Of a DNA stretch of 9,536 nucleotides, positions 1 to 5,049 are shown in pieces. Source of the DNA: JBFHDX01 sp041584475. Lineage in GTDB: Bacteria > Pseudomonadota > Alphaproteobacteria > UBA8366 > JADFVY01. The notes under the pieces were generated by a model, which saw only the letters and a program-made list of their open reading frames with translations, did no database searches and was not told the DNA's origin. The translations under genes and the position numbers were made by a program. Each line of letters starts with the position of its first letter. Within the stretch, counting starts at the first letter, position 1. The DNA is taken from the NCBI GenBank assembly GCA_041584475.1, contig JBFHDX010000133.1, forward strand, positions 1-9,536, given 5' to 3'.

Positions 1-229
1 AACGGTCCAGGTCCAATCGAACACCCGCAAGTCCAACCGCAAACACGCGAAAACAATTCCGCACGTCCACGACAAGACCGCGCAGAACCGCCGCCCACGC
101 ATCCCTTCTCTTCAAACACAATGTCAAAAAACAGCCGGCGCTCCGGCCATACGCTATCGACCAAGGCGCCGCCCGGACTGCGGTTCGGAGTCCCGCGACC
201 GGGTCTTGCGATCAGTTACGAGCCGGTGG
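1..229. other. Left-edge non-coding stretch, no recognisable gene
   Basis: I see no supportable gene here. Bases 1-120 have strong strand asymmetry: 87 of 120 plus-strand bases are A or C. The pentamer GTCCA occurs four times, at 5, 11, 31 and 65. No tRNA arm pattern could be built. On the minus strand an ATG at 102 opens a frame that runs off the edge. It has a purine stretch directly against the start instead of a properly spaced ribosome site and no recognisable protein, so I do not call it. The terminator at 125-147 is listed separately. Confidence 0.4.
125..147 (-). terminator. Factor-independent terminator of the minus-strand unit ending with the DUF1489 gene
   Basis: Read on the minus strand, a perfect 5-bp stem GCCGG / CCGGC with the tetraloop AGCG (147 down to 134) is followed by TG and six T residues (131-126). 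A short GC-only stem, small loop and U-run are the classical features of an intrinsic terminator. The nearest upstream minus-strand gene is the DUF1489 gene, whose stop is about 290 bases away. The transcript should therefore carry a long 3' region or a further small gene. No comparable hairpin with a T-run was seen nearer to that stop. Confidence 0.65.
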
Positions 230-391
230 TCAACGTACGATCCCGACACGAAACGGCGCGGCGTTTGCGCCACGCCCCTGTCGGGCTTTGCCGACCGTCA
301 GTGCGACGGCGGCACCGGTGCCGACCAGCGTGGTCAGATATAGGACCGGCCGGTCGATTTGTCCAGTGCATTTTAGGTTTTTCGTCGCCAT
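230..391 (-). CDS. Possible small membrane peptide, 53 residues
   Basis: An ATG at 391 opens a 53-codon frame ending in TGA at 230, starting 48 bases after the DUF1489 stop and ending before the terminator at 125-147. The N-terminus is charged (MATKNLK). Roughly residues 15-36 form one continuous hydrophobic and small-residue stretch (PVLYLTTLVGTGAAVALTVG within it), which would suit a single transmembrane helix. It is followed by a basic tail (KARQGRG). Against it: no convincing Shine-Dalgarno sequence is present, and about 65% of third codon positions are G or C, clearly lower than in the neighbouring genes. No family is recognised. It could be a chance frame over a structured 3' region, because several palindromes lie inside it. 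Confidence 0.25.
   Translation of the reverse strand: MATKNLKCTGQIDRPVLYLTTLVGTGAAVALTVGKARQGRGANAAPFRVGIVR
295..355. repeat. Cluster of four consecutive palindromes or hairpins
   Basis: In 61 bases there are four non-overlapping self-complementary elements. CCGTC-AGTGC-GACGG lies at 295-309, the perfect 12-bp palindrome GGCACCGGTGCC at 311-322, GACCA-GCG-TGGTC at 323-335, and the perfect 12-bp palindrome GACCGGCCGGTC at 344-355. The last two share GACC/GGTC half-sites. The cluster lies between the DUF1489 stop and the distal terminator, so it would be transcribed as the 3' region of that message. It could be a structured RNA, protein-binding sites, or chance in GC-rich DNA. Confidence 0.45.
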
Positions 392-439
392 TTCCGGCCG
401 CCCGACACCGCAATTCCAGCGGCGCGCGGGTGCGACGGG

Positions 440-874
440 TCAGAGCAGGCCGAGTTCGCGCAGTTCCTCGGCCAGCCCGGCGGGCAGCGTGCCGGCCGCC
501 GCGATCGCGCGCAGGTCCGGCGGTGCTTCCGGCGCGGGCAGATAGCGCCAGCCCTGGATCGCCCGGTGCGGCCACGCCTCGGTGCGGAAGAGTTCGGGAT
601 CCAGCACCAGACGACAGAAGCGTCGACCTTCGTCGTCGACGTCGCCCTCGATCGCGAGCAGACGCTGACGTACCCGGATCCGACCCTTGATCACCCAGTA
701 GATCGACCCGCCGGCGAGCAGTTCCTCGGCGCGTCGCGGCCGGTTGCGCGTGACGTGGTAGAGATGCCGGCTGCGGCCCGCCTGTGCGGCCGCGTCGAGC
801 CGGCGCCGCTGCACCCGCAGCAGATGGTCGACATCGTCGATGCCGACGGCCAGCTTGACGAGATTCAGCGTCAT
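440..874 (-). CDS. DUF1489 family protein
   Basis: This 144-residue protein matches, from memory, the small cytoplasmic DUF1489 family typical of alphaproteobacteria. Its function is not known and the sequence does not reveal one. Recognisable conserved blocks are the N-terminal TLNLVKLAVG, HVTR (about 40-43), GGSIYWVIKG followed by RQRLL (about 55-73), RLVLDPEL (about 88-95), QGWRYL (about 107-112) and the C-terminal ELRELGLL. There is no signal peptide or membrane segment. A GTG at 880 is in frame but lies only 3 bases after the AGGAGG-like site at 884-890. The ATG at 874 has a 9-base spacing and gives the usual family N-terminus, so it is chosen. The gene starts 24 bases after the response regulator stop and is probably co-transcribed with it. 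Confidence 0.88.
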   Translation of the reverse strand: MTLNLVKLAVGIDDVDHLLRVQRRRLDAAAQAGRSRHLYHVTRNRPRRAEELLAGGSIYWVIKGRIRVRQRLLAIEGDVDDEGRRFCRLVLDPELFRTEAWPHRAIQGWRYLPAPEAPPDLRAIAAAGTLPAGLAEELRELGLL

Positions 875-883
875 CTCCACCGA

Positions 884-890
884 CCTCCCT
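884..890 (-). promoter_or_regulatory. Ribosome binding site of the DUF1489 gene
   Basis: On the minus strand AGGGAGG ends 9 bases before ATG 874 but only 3 bases before the in-frame GTG at 880. The spacing therefore decides the start in favour of the ATG. The site lies in the short gap after the response regulator stop. Confidence 0.65.
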
Positions 891-898
891 GCCGTGCT

Positions 899-1399
899 TC
901 AACCCGTCGTGCCGGCCGCCGGCACGCGCCGCTCCGCGGCGCCGGCGGCGCGACGCCCACGCCGTCGTTCGGGGCCGAAATAGCCGCGCGTACGAATGAA
1001 CGGCAACGGCTCGCGCAGCACCTCCACGACCGCGTCGGCGATCGCCTGCGGCGAGACCGGCTTCTGCAGCAGCAGATTCACGCCCGCCTCGCGCACGCGC
1101 TCAAGCTGCGCCGGTTGGCGCGACGCCGTCACCATGATGACCGGTACGAATCGTCCGGCCCGGGGTCCGCTGCGCCTGATCCAGCGGACCAGCTCCACGC
1201 CGTCGACCGGTTCCATCTGATAGTCGGTGATGACGATATCGGGCCACGCGTCGGCGAGGAGCCGTATCGCCTCCGCCCCGTCCCGCGCCTCGCGAACACG
1301 TTTGGCGCCGGCGATCTCGAGCACCGATCGGAGATAACGGCGCATTTGATCGCCGTCTTCCACGACCAGCGCGTCCAGCCCCTCGACGTCCTGTGCCAT
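899..1399 (-). CDS. Single-domain CheY-like response regulator with arginine-rich tail
   Basis: A 166-residue receiver protein expected to be phosphorylated by a histidine kinase not encoded here. The receiver domain covers about residues 8-128. The acidic pair is E14/D15, the phospho-acceptor is D59 in ITDYQMEP, the switch threonine is T91 in VMVTAS, and the conserved lysine is K113 in QKPVS. All catalytic positions are intact. There is no DNA-binding or enzymatic output domain. Instead the chain ends in a basic tail with YFGPERRRGRR (about 140-150) and another arginine-rich stretch, a style seen on alphaproteobacterial stand-alone regulators. The frame stays open upstream into the lyase gene, but no plausible start exists there. 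ATG 1399 gives a normal receiver N-terminus with GGGGA about 9 bases upstream. The output could be protein-protein interaction; the partner is unknown. Confidence 0.9.
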   Translation of the reverse strand: MAQDVEGLDALVVEDGDQMRRYLRSVLEIAGAKRVREARDGAEAIRLLADAWPDIVITDYQMEPVDGVELVRWIRRSGPRAGRFVPVIMVTASRQPAQLERVREAGVNLLLQKPVSPQAIADAVVEVLREPLPFIRTRGYFGPERRRGRRAAGAAERRVPAAGTTG

Positions 1400-1457
1400 G
1401 CGGTATGATCCCCACCGCGAATCGTTCCGCAAGCGTGACAGGAGCGCGGCGCGCCGG

Positions 1458-2396
1458 TCAACCGTCCTGTGAGTCCTGTGCGTCCCGCACGCGATCGGTC
1501 GTCGCCGACAATGCACGGGCAACCCGCGAATCGGGGCGACGGCCGAGGACGCCACTGATGAACCGCCCGGCCGCCGCCAGCCGCGACAGATCCACCCCGG
1601 TTGCGATTTCCATGCCCTCCAGCATGTAGAGCACATCCTCGGACGCGACGTTGCCTGTCGCGCCGCGCGCGTATGGGCAGCCGCCTAGGCCCGCCACCGA
1701 AGCGTCGACGACCGCCACGCCCCGCTCGAGGCAGGCGAGGATGTTGGCCAGCGCCTGTCCGTAGGTATCGTGGAAATGCACGGCAAGCCGCTCACGCGGC
1801 ACCGACTGGGCGACGTCGTCGACGAGTTTCTGCGCGGCGAGCGGAGTGCCGACCCCGATCGTGTCGCCGAGCGAGATCTCGTAGCATCCCAGTTCGACGA
1901 GACGCCGCGACAGGTCGGCCACGACGCGCCTGTCGACGGCGCCCTCGTAAGGACATCCGAGCACGCAGGAGACGTAGCCGCGCACGCGGACACCCTCGCG
2001 CGCGGCGGCGTCGCATACGGGCGCGAAGCGCTCTAGGCTGCCCGCGATCGAGCAGTTGATGTTCCGCTGCGAAAAGCTCTCCGAGGCGGCGGCAAAGATC
2101 GCGATTTCGCGGGCGCCGGCGGCGAGCGCGCCGTCGAGGCCCTTCATGTTGGGTACGAGAACCGGATAGCTGACCCCATCCCGCCAGCGTATGCCGGCGA
2201 GGACGGCGGCGGTGTCGGCCATGTTGGGCACCCATCTTGGCGACACGAAGCTGCCGGCCTCGATCACCGTCAAGCCGCTGTCGGCGAGCCGCTCGATCAG
2301 TTCGATCTTGGCCTCGGTCGGCACGGTTGCGGGCTCGTTCTGCAGGCCGTCCCGCGGGCCGACCTCGACCAATTTGACGCGCTTCGGCAGCGGCAT
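1458..2396 (-). CDS. mvaB: Hydroxymethylglutaryl-CoA lyase
   Basis: A 312-residue TIM-barrel enzyme that cleaves 3-hydroxy-3-methylglutaryl-CoA to acetyl-CoA and acetoacetate, the last step of leucine degradation, in the cytoplasm. The N-terminal VGPRDGLQNE block carries R15 and D16, the catalytic arginine and metal ligand in the family. Other landmarks are E46 in VIEAGSFVSP, the HFHDTYGQ pair H207/H209 (metal), the signature GLGGCPYARGATGN with catalytic C240, and metal ligand N249. Length and motifs are those of a full, intact enzyme. ATG 2396 (MPLPKRVKLVEV) fits the family N-terminus. A TTG at 2408 is in frame, but GGAGGG at 2412-2417 lies only 3 bases before it, whereas it lies 15 bases before the ATG, so the start is not fully settled. 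The gene follows OMP1 by 27 bases. No other leucine-pathway gene is nearby. Confidence 0.93.
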   Translation of the reverse strand: MPLPKRVKLVEVGPRDGLQNEPATVPTEAKIELIERLADSGLTVIEAGSFVSPRWVPNMADTAAVLAGIRWRDGVSYPVLVPNMKGLDGALAAGAREIAIFAAASESFSQRNINCSIAGSLERFAPVCDAAAREGVRVRGYVSCVLGCPYEGAVDRRVVADLSRRLVELGCYEISLGDTIGVGTPLAAQKLVDDVAQSVPRERLAVHFHDTYGQALANILACLERGVAVVDASVAGLGGCPYARGATGNVASEDVLYMLEGMEIATGVDLSRLAAAGRFISGVLGRRPDSRVARALSATTDRVRDAQDSQDG

Positions 2397-2423
2397 GGCC
2401 AGCGTCAAACGCCCTCCGACATT

Positions 2424-3056
2424 CTAATATTCAAACCGAAGCCGGACCATCGCCCGGCTGCTGCGCAGGTCCGTGCGGACACCCGCCCCGACGCTGTCGC
2501 GCAACTTGGCCTCGCCGGTCGCCAGAAACCGGTAGTCGAGCGACAGGGTCGTCAGCTCCGACACTGCGACGTCGATGCCGGCCGCGGCCTGGCCAGCGAC
2601 GACGAGATCCTCGTCGTAGACGACGCCGCCGGCCGTCGGAACGCCCGAGACGGAGAGCCGCGCAAGGCCGACGCCGCCGCCGAGAAACGGCGTGACACGC
2701 GTTCCCGTGTCGACGCCGTAGAAAAGATTGGCGGTGGCGGACCGGGTCGCGATTTCGCCACCGGCCGGGACACCGCCGACCGAGTCGACATCGCTGTCGA
2801 AGCCCCAAAGCTCGAGTTCGATCCGCCAACCGTCGTGCGAGGCGAACCCGAACGCCAGCGACATCTCGACCCCCGCACGATAGGTCGTCTTCGCCGGCGC
2901 GGTGCCGGCCACCTCGAGATCGCCGTCATGCGTCTGCGCTGCACCCGTGCCCAGAGCCACGTAGTAGGTCTGCGCCCGTGCCGGTGACCCGCCTGCGAGG
3001 CCACCGGCCAGCAGCGGGAGCACCGCGGCCAGAGCCGCAAAGCGCATGGTGGACAT
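2424..3056 (-). CDS. Outer membrane beta-barrel protein (OMP1)
   Basis: A 210-residue precursor with a Sec signal peptide: charged start, hydrophobic core, and SPARA-Q cleavage after about residue 28. The mature part is made of alternating polar and apolar segments with aromatic ends, as in small 8-stranded barrels of the OMP_b-brl/Omp25-31 type. It contains the turn PFLGGGVGLA (123-132) shared with the two neighbouring proteins, and it ends in RLRFEY. A terminal aromatic residue is the usual signal for the outer membrane assembly machinery. Precise function and ligands cannot be told from sequence. It starts 16 bases after the OMP2 stop. ATG 3056 is used; the in-frame ATG 3047 would shorten the signal peptide by three residues and neither has a strong ribosome site. 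It is the most diverged of the three. Confidence 0.8.
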   Translation of the reverse strand: MSTMRFAALAAVLPLLAGGLAGGSPARAQTYYVALGTGAAQTHDGDLEVAGTAPAKTTYRAGVEMSLAFGFASHDGWRIELELWGFDSDVDSVGGVPAGGEIATRSATANLFYGVDTGTRVTPFLGGGVGLARLSVSGVPTAGGVVYDEDLVVAGQAAAGIDVAVSELTTLSLDYRFLATGEAKLRDSVGAGVRTDLRSSRAMVRLRFEY

Positions 3057-3072
3057 GGCTTCGCGGACGGCC

Positions 3073-3648
3073 TCAGAAGTTGGCGCGCACGCCGATCAGG
3101 AAGCCGCTATGCAGATACTCGTAGCGCAGGTTTCCGGCGCGCGGATCCTCGGTGCCGAACAACCTGTATTCGGCGGACAGCGCGACGTCCTGCGAGACCG
3201 GAACGGCGCCCCCGACCATGAACTGGTAGGCGAAGACGGTATCGCTGTCGTTACGCAGGCTGCTCATCTCGACGTCGGCGATGCCGAGACCCCCGCCGAC
3301 ATAGGGGATCACCGCCGACTGGACGGGAATGTCGTAATAGGCGTTCGCCATGAAGGCGAGCGACGTCACGTCGCCGCCGACGGCCGTGGCGCCGAACGAC
3401 TTGAGGTCGTTCGAGCGATACCCGATTTCGCCCTCGATACGGAAATTCGGCGAGACCCGGCCGCCGAGGAACGCGCCGAATCCGAATCCCAGATCCATGG
3501 TAAGGATCGGGCCGAGATTCGTATCGGCGTCGTGGGCGATGCCCAGTCCGCCGTAACCGCCGGCATATAGCTGGGCCTGGGCCCTTGTCTCGGCCGCGCC
3601 GAGCACGGATGCCGCGAACAGCGCTACAACGAGTATCAGGCTGCGCAT
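3073..3648 (-). CDS. Outer membrane beta-barrel protein (OMP2)
   Basis: A 191-residue precursor with a signal peptide (MRSLILVVALFAASVLGAAE) and cleavage near residues 23-25 (TRA-Q or AQA-Q). The mature protein begins with glycine- and aromatic-rich strands (LYAGGYGGLG), contains FRIEGEIGYRS (69-79) and the conserved PYVGGGLGIADV (115-126), and ends in GVRANF with the terminal phenylalanine expected of outer membrane barrels. It lines up by eye with OMP3 over most of its length: FRIEGEIGYR against LRFEGELAYR, PYVGGG against PYIGLGGGG, VFAYQFMVGG against GFAYQGIAGI, and LSAEYRLFG against FDIRYVGVP. An AGGAGGT lies 3 bases before ATG 3648, slightly short spacing. It is probably a member of the PF13505-like barrel group. 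Role unknown: a structural or adhesin-like surface protein is possible, but this is inference. Confidence 0.82.
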   Translation of the reverse strand: MRSLILVVALFAASVLGAAETRAQAQLYAGGYGGLGIAHDADTNLGPILTMDLGFGFGAFLGGRVSPNFRIEGEIGYRSNDLKSFGATAVGGDVTSLAFMANAYYDIPVQSAVIPYVGGGLGIADVEMSSLRNDSDTVFAYQFMVGGAVPVSQDVALSAEYRLFGTEDPRAGNLRYEYLHSGFLIGVRANF

Positions 3649-3824
3649 GGGACCTCCTCTGTCGCATTTGGTTGCCGATGGCGGCGCACGCTATCGGTCA
3701 AGAATGGCGAGAAGGAGGCACACCACTCGGCGCCCGTTGTCAAGTGGATATGCGTTGCTTTACGTGCGAGCGACCGCTTGCGAAGCCGCAGCGCGCGGCA
3801 CAGGGGGGTCGATTCGTCGAAGGT

Positions 3825-4478
3825 TCAGAAATGCGACCGGAGACCGATTGTTGCCGTCCAGTCGACGAATTCTGCATCGAAGCCGGTGCTGTTGCCCGAT
3901 GTGAAACCGATCTCGGGAACGCCGACATAGCGGATGTCAAACGTCAGGATCGATTCGGGCGTTATCTCGAATCCGATGCCGGCGATTCCCTGATACGCGA
4001 ATCCGAATTCGCTGTCGTTCACGATCGGTGAGCCGCCGAAACTCACATCGGCGATATGGACGAGCGCACCGCCTCCACCGAGTCCGATGTAGGGACGAAT
4101 CGGCGAGCCGCCGCCCAGCGAATAGCCGTAGATCCTCTCGCCGCCGGTGTTGAACTCGTAGATGAAATTGACCATTGCCGTGAGCTTGTCGACCTGACCA
4201 TCCACGCTCAGGTTGCCCAGCCGGTCGATCGAACTGATGCGGTAAGCGAGTTCTCCCTCGAAGCGCAGACCGCCGTCTGTCTGCCGTCCAAGGGTCATGG
4301 CCACGGCCATCCCCGGTTCGTGCTGCACAGCGCTTGTCGTCGTCGTCGAACGCCAGTCGTTGTCGTCGGCGAGATTGTAGCCGGCCCATAAGCCGATGTA
4401 GCTCTCCTGCGCCGTCGCGACGGCCGGCGTTAGCACGAGAATCGCCTGCGCCAAAACGAGGTTGCGGAGCAAATGCAT
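3825..4478 (-). CDS. Outer membrane beta-barrel protein (OMP3)
   Basis: A 217-residue precursor. The signal peptide (MHLLRNLVLAQAILVLTPAV) ends at ATA-QE after residue 23. The mature chain has barrel-like alternating strands, with LRFEGELAYRISS (71-83), PYIGLGGGGALVHIADV (129-145), SEFGFAYQGIAGIGFE (156-171) and LTFDIRYVG (178-186), and it ends in GLRSHF with the outer membrane sorting phenylalanine. It is clearly paralogous to OMP2. The open frame continues far upstream across the rpmG promoter and rpmG itself, but ATG 4478 is the start: GGAGGA lies 9 bases before it and it produces the signal peptide. It is separated from OMP2 by 176 bases, so it may be a separate transcript. Specific function not determinable. 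Confidence 0.82.
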   Translation of the reverse strand: MHLLRNLVLAQAILVLTPAVATAQESYIGLWAGYNLADDNDWRSTTTTSAVQHEPGMAVAMTLGRQTDGGLRFEGELAYRISSIDRLGNLSVDGQVDKLTAMVNFIYEFNTGGERIYGYSLGGGSPIRPYIGLGGGGALVHIADVSFGGSPIVNDSEFGFAYQGIAGIGFEITPESILTFDIRYVGVPEIGFTSGNSTGFDAEFVDWTATIGLRSHF

Positions 4479-4487
4479 CGTATGGGT

Positions 4488-4493
4488 TCCTCC
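4488..4493 (-). promoter_or_regulatory. Ribosome binding site fixing the OMP3 start
   Basis: Minus-strand GGAGGA is spaced 9 bases from ATG 4478. It settles the start at the signal peptide and excludes the long in-frame upstream extension that runs through the divergent rpmG region. Confidence 0.6.
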
Positions 4494-4564
4494 GGTCTGA
4501 GACTTACCCGGTCCTCGAGACGGCCATGATAGGGAGGGGAAGGTTAATAAATTCTGGCCGGAAC

Positions 4565-4579
4565 GTGCATATTGTGCAC
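4565..4579. promoter_or_regulatory. Palindromic operator-like site between OMP3 and rpmG
   Basis: GTGCATATTGTGCAC has 5-bp perfect arms GTGCA/TGCAC, and six of its seven base pairs match around a central T. It sits 11 bases upstream of the predicted rpmG -35 box and about 87 bases upstream of the OMP3 start. That is a position where a dimeric regulator could affect either gene. No known operator consensus is matched with confidence. Confidence 0.35.
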
Positions 4580-4590
4580 CGGCTTTCGGC

Positions 4591-4618
4591 TTGACTCGGT
4601 TTGCGTTCGCTGTATTTT
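4591..4618 (+). promoter_or_regulatory. Sigma70-like promoter of rpmG
   Basis: The -35 box TTGACT (4591-4596; five of six consensus bases) and the -10 box TATTTT (4613-4618; four of six) are separated by 16 bases. This sits in a locally AT-richer stretch of an otherwise GC-rich window. Transcription would begin near 4625, giving an rpmG leader of roughly 46 bases that contains the palindrome at 4630-4643. Confidence 0.55.
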
Positions 4619-4629
4619 GCGCAGCCAGA

Positions 4630-4643
4630 CCGTCGCGCGACGG
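4630..4643 (+). repeat. 14-bp perfect palindrome in the rpmG leader
   Basis: CCGTCGCGCGACGG is fully self-complementary. It begins about 5 bases after the predicted transcription start and ends 27 bases before the rpmG ATG. It could be an operator or the base of a leader hairpin, or simply chance in GC-rich sequence. Confidence 0.4.
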
Positions 4644-4670
4644 ACACGCACAGACCCGGAAAGCGCCGCC

Positions 4671-4838
4671 ATGGCCAAACCCAACACCGTTCTCATTCGG
4701 CTCGTAAGCTCGGCCGGCACCGGCTTCTACTACGTCACCAAGAAGAACCCGCGGACGCAGACCGAGAAGCTGCAGCTCCGCAAGTACGATCCGGTCGTGC
4801 GCAAGCACGTGCCGTTCAAGGAAGCCAAGATCAAATAG
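4671..4838 (+). CDS. rpmG: 50S ribosomal protein L33
   Basis: A 55-residue ribosomal protein of the large subunit, located near the E site. The sequence begins MAKPNTVLIRLVSSAGTGFY and continues through TKKNPRTQTEKLQLRKYDP, VVRKHV and FKEAKIK to the end. This matches the proteobacterial L33 along its whole length, at the usual length. It has no cysteine, so it is the zinc-independent form without the two CxxC pairs, the normal form in this group rather than a zinc-starvation paralogue. The ATG at 4671 is preceded by GGAAAG at 4658-4663 with a 7-base spacing. The frame is open upstream to 4572, but that extension crosses the promoter. The gene is monocistronic as far as can be seen: its own promoter precedes it and a terminator hairpin follows at 4865-4890. 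Confidence 0.97.
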   Translation: MAKPNTVLIRLVSSAGTGFYYVTKKNPRTQTEKLQLRKYDPVVRKHVPFKEAKIK

Positions 4839-4864
4839 ATCGCGCGGCCAGCGTCGCGCCGCCG

Positions 4865-4897
4865 GGGCCGCTTCCGCCGGGATGCGGCCCTGTTTCG
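4865..4897 (+). terminator. Terminator after rpmG
   Basis: A perfect 7-bp stem GGGCCGC (4865-4871) / GCGGCCC (4884-4890) with a 12-base loop is followed by TGTTTCG. The T-run is short and interrupted, so strength is uncertain, but the location 26 bases after the rpmG stop is right. Confidence 0.55.
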
Positions 4898-5049
4898 TTG
4901 CGCGCGGTCGGCGACCTCCGGCAGCGGGCACCGCAAGCCATTGCCGCACGGCACGAATCGGCGCGGAATCACGGTTCGTTAACCAATTCCGGCTACCATC
5001 CCTTTACCAAGACCGTTAAGCTTCTCGTGAACAGGGGATTTGCCGGAAC

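Noticed and set aside
5..25. T-loop-like GTTCGATT on the minus strand suggesting a tRNA
   Set aside because: The flanking 5-bp arms do not pair, and no anticodon or acceptor stem could be found.
121..690. 189-codon plus-strand open frame beginning MSKNSRR
   Set aside because: It overlaps the terminator and the well-supported DUF1489 gene on the other strand, and its composition is Arg/Pro/Ala-rich, typical of an antisense shadow in GC-rich DNA.
566..1408. 280-codon plus-strand open frame across the regulator and DUF1489 genes
   Set aside because: Long antisense frames are common opposite GC-rich genes. No domain is recognisable, and both opposite-strand genes have conserved motifs.
1405..1430. 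Leaderless promoter (TTGCGG, 16 bases, GATCAT) directly before the response regulator
   Set aside because: The -35 match is only three of six, and GGGGA at a normal spacing can serve as a ribosome site, so a leaderless transcript is not needed.
1400..1636. N-terminal extension of the response regulator to 1636
   Set aside because: It overlaps the conserved C-terminal part of the HMG-CoA lyase gene and reads as Arg/Trp/Cys-rich nonsense; the receiver fold begins right after ATG 1399.
3738..3743. Minus-strand TTGACA upstream of OMP2
   Set aside because: It is a perfect -35 hexamer, but at 16-18 bases downstream there is only TGCCTC-like sequence, with no acceptable -10 box; not called as a promoter.
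4526..4531. Minus-strand TATCAT as a -10 box for OMP3
   Set aside because: The hexamer is good (five of six), but no -35 box is found at 16-18 bases, so the promoter is not called.
4479..4949. 157-codon extension of OMP3 upstream of ATG 4478
   Set aside because: It crosses rpmG and its promoter on the opposite strand, and the signal peptide and ribosome site sit exactly at ATG 4478.
4955..5019. Two GANTC sites (4955, 4966) and TTAA half-sites (4980, 5015) before the carboxypeptidase gene, suggesting CcrM/CtrA cell-cycle control
   Set aside because: The TTAA half-sites are about 35 bases apart rather than the 7-base gap of a CtrA box, and two GANTC sites alone are within chance.
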